This document shows positions 60,815-64,000 of a stretch of DNA of 64,000 nt, one piece after another. The stretch spans positions 186,001-250,000 of the forward strand of contig LLEY01000021.1 in assembly GCA_001414485.1 (NCBI GenBank). The letters run 5' to 3'. Below the pieces are notes generated by a model that was not told where the DNA came from, searched no databases, and worked only from the letters and a program-made list of their open reading frames with translations. Source of the DNA: Calycina herbarum. Taxonomy: Eukaryota > Ascomycota > Leotiomycetes > Helotiales > Pezizellaceae. The stretch's first letter is position 1; every line of letters starts with the position of its first letter. A program made the translations under genes and the position numbers.

Positions 60815-63250
60815 TAATTAAGATAAGGTCCCTTTAAGTTTGAAGGAAGTCGAGTATATGTTTTTGACTCACGGGTTATATAGTGATGATATCCCACTCT
60901 TCAGGTTGGGGATGATGTCATTGTAGTGTCAACACGATTCAACTAATAATGTTGAGACTGGTGGCCGATATCGCAAAGAAACAATTATCGTTGACTTCCA
61001 TTCATAAGACACGCTATTCTATACTGAAACCCAAATATACAATCTACATTCGGACCCTTCAGGTTTCAAAACTTTTAAATCAGTCATTGGACACAAATAG
61101 GCAGTAACAATTTGCCATTATTCATCGTCAATACTTTATGCAAAACCTAGAAAAAAGCCATGTCCACCTCAGGTCTTTACTCCAAGTACTGGAAACATCG
61201 TGGTTTAACAATAAACGAGTACCTCTGTGAATTCTCACAGAGAATGCATTGGCAAGTCCGTGACCTGAGGTTTCTTTCCTATATCACATCTTGACCCCCT
61301 TCTTTGTGGGTATTGTGCTATCAATGTATGGAAACATCTTCAGTGAGAATGGGAACACAGACGTAAGGCGTGCGCATTGCTGAGTCCCGTCGTTTAGCCA
61401 TCTGCGAACTTAGCCTGCATTTCCCGCTGAACCCTCACGGTTCTCTCGGCACTAGAAGGTGTCGGACAAAACCTCTGGGATCCAGTTTTCTTTCTGACTA
61501 CAACCCAGGTCAATACCCCAAGGGGTAGCTCTCTAATCAATGGTCCAAACTCAGCCGCAGTCTTAGAGAAATATCTTGATAATGCATCCGGTCCTTTCAG
61601 TGCTGCAGGTGGCCATTTCCATACGCGTCCAAAGGAGAAGTGTATGAGAGATAGCGTTGTATTGAAGGTTCGGTTCGTGGGGGAGAAAAGCCATATGCTC
61701 CTCAGGGTGGTGATCCAAGAGGCAATCGGGTCACCGACAGTCCGTAATATTGTGCGGGAGGCATGTTTTTTGAGTAGTTGTTAATAGTAACCTGTTGTGA
61801 AGGAATACAATGTGGCGCCTCCATGGATGATAAGTCTACGAGCCGCGTAAATGCATAGCTGCTTGGGGCTAAGACAAGCTCTCCGGGCTACTCATACCGG
61901 TTACCAAGTAAAATATTTTCTGAATGATAACCATGAAAAAAGACAGCACAGACTGCCATCGATGAAAGGGATATTGCACACAAGTCAAATAGGAAAACGG
62001 CGAAAAGAAGACTGAGCTCAAAGCACAATATAAGAGAACCATTGTGAAAACCGATAGTACAAAAGGAGCTTAACTCAAATACAGAGGCTTCTAGCGACGA
62101 ACTATGAGAATAATCTGAAGGTTTGCGCTTTTCTAGGAGAAAATAAAAAAAGAGTTCCTTAGCCTGCACACTTGAGGAATTCCGAGGTGAAGTAATCCAT
62201 TCTTGATATTACTCTTCTAGATAGTTTTGATTAAAAAAAAATTACACAGTTCGTCATCTTACGCCTGACCCAATCTCTGAAGTATGCTAATTGAATGAAG
62301 GAGCTAAGTGGTTAGTAAGCTAGTAGGTTAACAATATCTAAGTAGTTAATAATAGCGTATATGGGAAATACGTACAATAATTGGTTAATAATACATTGGG
62401 GTAAACCCATTTGAGTGATGAAGTGAAGAGACAACGGGACGCGAATATTAGCTTGAGTGAGTATGGGCCAGGCGCAAGGTAGCCAATGGTTGGTGAGGAT
62501 CGTGCCTTAGTACCGCTCTGCAAACCCAACCTTCCAATTCCTACTGACCCCGCTACAGATTATCGGAGTTAGTCTACTTCTTTAACAATGTTTAAGGAGT
62601 CTGGGTACTCACCCTTACACGACTGCGAGTCATTAGACGAACTTATCTCTTTACACCCCCCTGATATAGAGCGCTGGCTAACGGCTTATCGTACATCAGT
62701 ACGAGGCCGCAACCCCCACTCCCCCGTTACCCTTGATGGTAGGTGTGGTTCGGACCCTGCTAATTCCGCACATTGAACTAACGACCAGCGCTTTGAACAA
62801 TGCCATATAATGCATAGTGTCCCCTTTCAATGACTTGGTGAAGTCGATGCCGAATCAGGTAATGGTTAGAAATTGGTTGAATATTGGATAAATAATATGA
62901 GAATAATCACAGTAATAGTTAACTACTACTCCAGTATTATTTTGGTGAAATAAGATAATAAATCTTTGTAGCTTAACCGCTGCACCAGAAACCTTTTCTT
63001 ATATCACTAGATTACTTATTTGAAGCTATATATTGCGAAAATGATTTGTGGGCTGAGATTCGGCGAGGATAGTCCGAGTTCAAAGAGCGATTCACCTGAG
63101 CCTATATGTAACATAAATAAAATACGACTTAAGATTCAAAAATCAAGCTCCTAGTTTGCTTTCGTAATTTCCTATATTCCAGATTTCGATAATACCATCT
63201 CTAGCGCTGTTTCTCTTAAGCGTTGAAATTTGAAATTCTATCCACTTCTC
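60815..63250. repeat. Direct segmental duplication, copy 2
   Basis: Diverged copy of 55505-57730 in the same orientation (for example GGCAAGTCCGTGACCTGAGG at 61251-61270 against GGCAAGTCTGTGACCTGAGG in copy 1). It is longer, mainly because of an extra segment at about 61340-61880 that carries coding sequence absent from copy 1, and further extra bases near 62.6 kb. Confidence 0.7.
61394..61780 (-). pseudogene. Orphan coding fragment inserted in duplication copy 2
   Basis: Open for 128 codons with no ATG at its 5' end. The content is protein-like: GDPIASWITTLRSIWLFSPT, then HFSFGRVWKWPPAALKGPDA, FSKTAAEFGPLIRELPLGVL and the C-terminal ERTVRVQREMQAKFADG. Just upstream another frame starts MEAPHCIPSQQVTINNYSKN and runs about 40 codons before its stop at about 61704, overlapping this one. 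This suggests a frameshifted or mis-spliced gene remnant. I do not recognise the family. Confidence 0.45.
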
Positions 63251-63452
63251 TTAAAAGTCAAGTAAACTATAGAATTACGTGGAAAGTTATGTTTTCGCGT
63301 AAGTTAGTTAACTTTTATTAGAGAGCTTAGGTTGTCTCTACTAGAACGGAAAAAACGTTGCAATTTATTCCTACGCCGCATCTCGCTAGATAACTAATAG
63401 AACGTCTATAAGAGGTAAAAAAAATATATAAAAAATACTTAACAAGTCTATA

Positions 63453-64000
63453 ACGTGTTTCACAAGCGAGCTGGCCACACAAGCGAGCTGGCCACTTTTC
63501 CGAACAACTTATTTTTAAATATAAATTACTCAACACTAGAACAAGCTATTATATTATATAAGATACTATAAGATTATTCAGAGTCGTTACTATCTTTGGT
63601 ATCTACTATTTCTACTTAACAAGTACGAGAATTGTGTCTAATTTTACTACAACGCCTATAGTACCTCTCTGCCCGAACCTTCTTTTTTATCTCTCTACTA
63701 CCCTCCTAATCGCTATTTTCTATAGGAGTAATTAAACTAATTACCTCCTCTACTATTAATGTCTCTTAACTCTGAATATATTTCCTTTTACAACTCTTAC
63801 GCTTAGTTACCTCGCGAAGATCTATGATTTCTTTCTATATTAATACTATTACCTAACCTATTATATTAACTCTTTAAATAACTATAACCTATTTACGATT
63901 GCCTAGCTAAACTTTTTTACGTCTCCCGTATATCTCTAAACTAATAATAATAAGCTAAGATAATATAACACCTATTATAAAACCAGTCTCGTTGAAATTA
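63453..64000 (-). mobile_element. Third pogo/Fot-like relic, cut by the window edge
   Basis: It begins after TA (63451-63452) with ACGTGTTTCACAAGCGAG. A 17-bp unit ACAAGCGAGCTGGCCAC is repeated twice (63462-63495). The minus strand reads from the edge NFNETGFIIG and NRK.VIVI, then passes almost directly to a C-terminal tail with a degraded knuckle (RCSKIRHNSRTC) and NDSE stop near 63575. Most of the DDE domain is therefore missing, which indicates an internal deletion. Stops of RIP type are frequent. The other end lies beyond 64000. Confidence 0.78.

Noticed and set aside
1..64000. CRISPR arrays, operons, riboswitches, rRNA genes
   Set aside because: None seen. The window is fungal nuclear DNA; the tandem units found are too short, degenerate or transposon-linked.

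Overview
This window reads as nuclear DNA of a filamentous ascomycete (Pezizomycotina). The recognisable genes are eukaryotic and fungal and carry mostly short GT-AG introns (49-126 bp in most genes, up to 247 bp in the ribosomal protein gene) with CTRAY-like branch points. A large transposon block shows heavy CpA-to-TpA decay of the kind left by repeat-induced point mutation (RIP). The class cannot be fixed from the sequence alone.

Layout. 1-5.6 kb is a G/T-skewed, gene-poor stretch of degenerate repeats. A gene for a Clr5-like helical-domain protein follows (6.0-6.9 kb, minus), then about 6 kb with only fragments of coding sequence. At 12.75-14.16 kb (minus) a six-exon gene encodes a complete secreted DUF1996 protein. 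A MITE-like element lies at 16.28-16.72 kb. 17-23 kb is an A/C-skewed stretch carrying the same degenerate repeat motif in the opposite orientation, a clean solo LTR and some gene relics.

23.3-40.2 kb is a RIP-ruined nest of transposons whose order of insertion can be read from target-site duplications (TSDs). A pogo/Fot-like DNA transposon (23920-36986, TA flanks) was entered by a Tad-like LINE (25262-36452, 15-bp TSD). That LINE was in turn entered by a Ty3/gypsy chromovirus (29728-35191, two 242-bp LTRs, 5-bp TSD). A second pogo relic (37836-39675) follows. A third runs off the right edge of the window (63453-64000).

Next to the nest is a tRNA-Phe gene (40225-40374, minus). Besides its normal anticodon-loop intron, it is interrupted in the T-loop by 59 bp that look exactly like a small spliceosomal intron. 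An inverted fragment of the same tRNA locus lies at 42.15 kb.

43.5-55.5 kb is a conserved housekeeping island: RPN11 (26S proteasome lid deubiquitinase, minus) divergent from RPD3 (class I histone deacetylase, plus), then RPL23/uL14 (plus), a helical protein of unknown function (minus) and an MFS transporter of monocarboxylate-transporter type (minus). Beyond it a diverged direct duplication of about 2.2-2.4 kb (55.5-57.7 and 60.8-63.25 kb) flanks a gene for a Lys/Glu-rich coiled-coil protein (59.7-60.6 kb). The second copy carries an extra piece of orphan coding sequence.

Functionally the confident genes belong to protein turnover, chromatin silencing, translation, transport and secretion. 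They are interspersed with silenced repeats, a typical mosaic of conserved islands and RIP-affected repeat blocks. Intron-exon structures were worked out by eye from frame, splice signals and family conservation. Nothing was aligned or searched.
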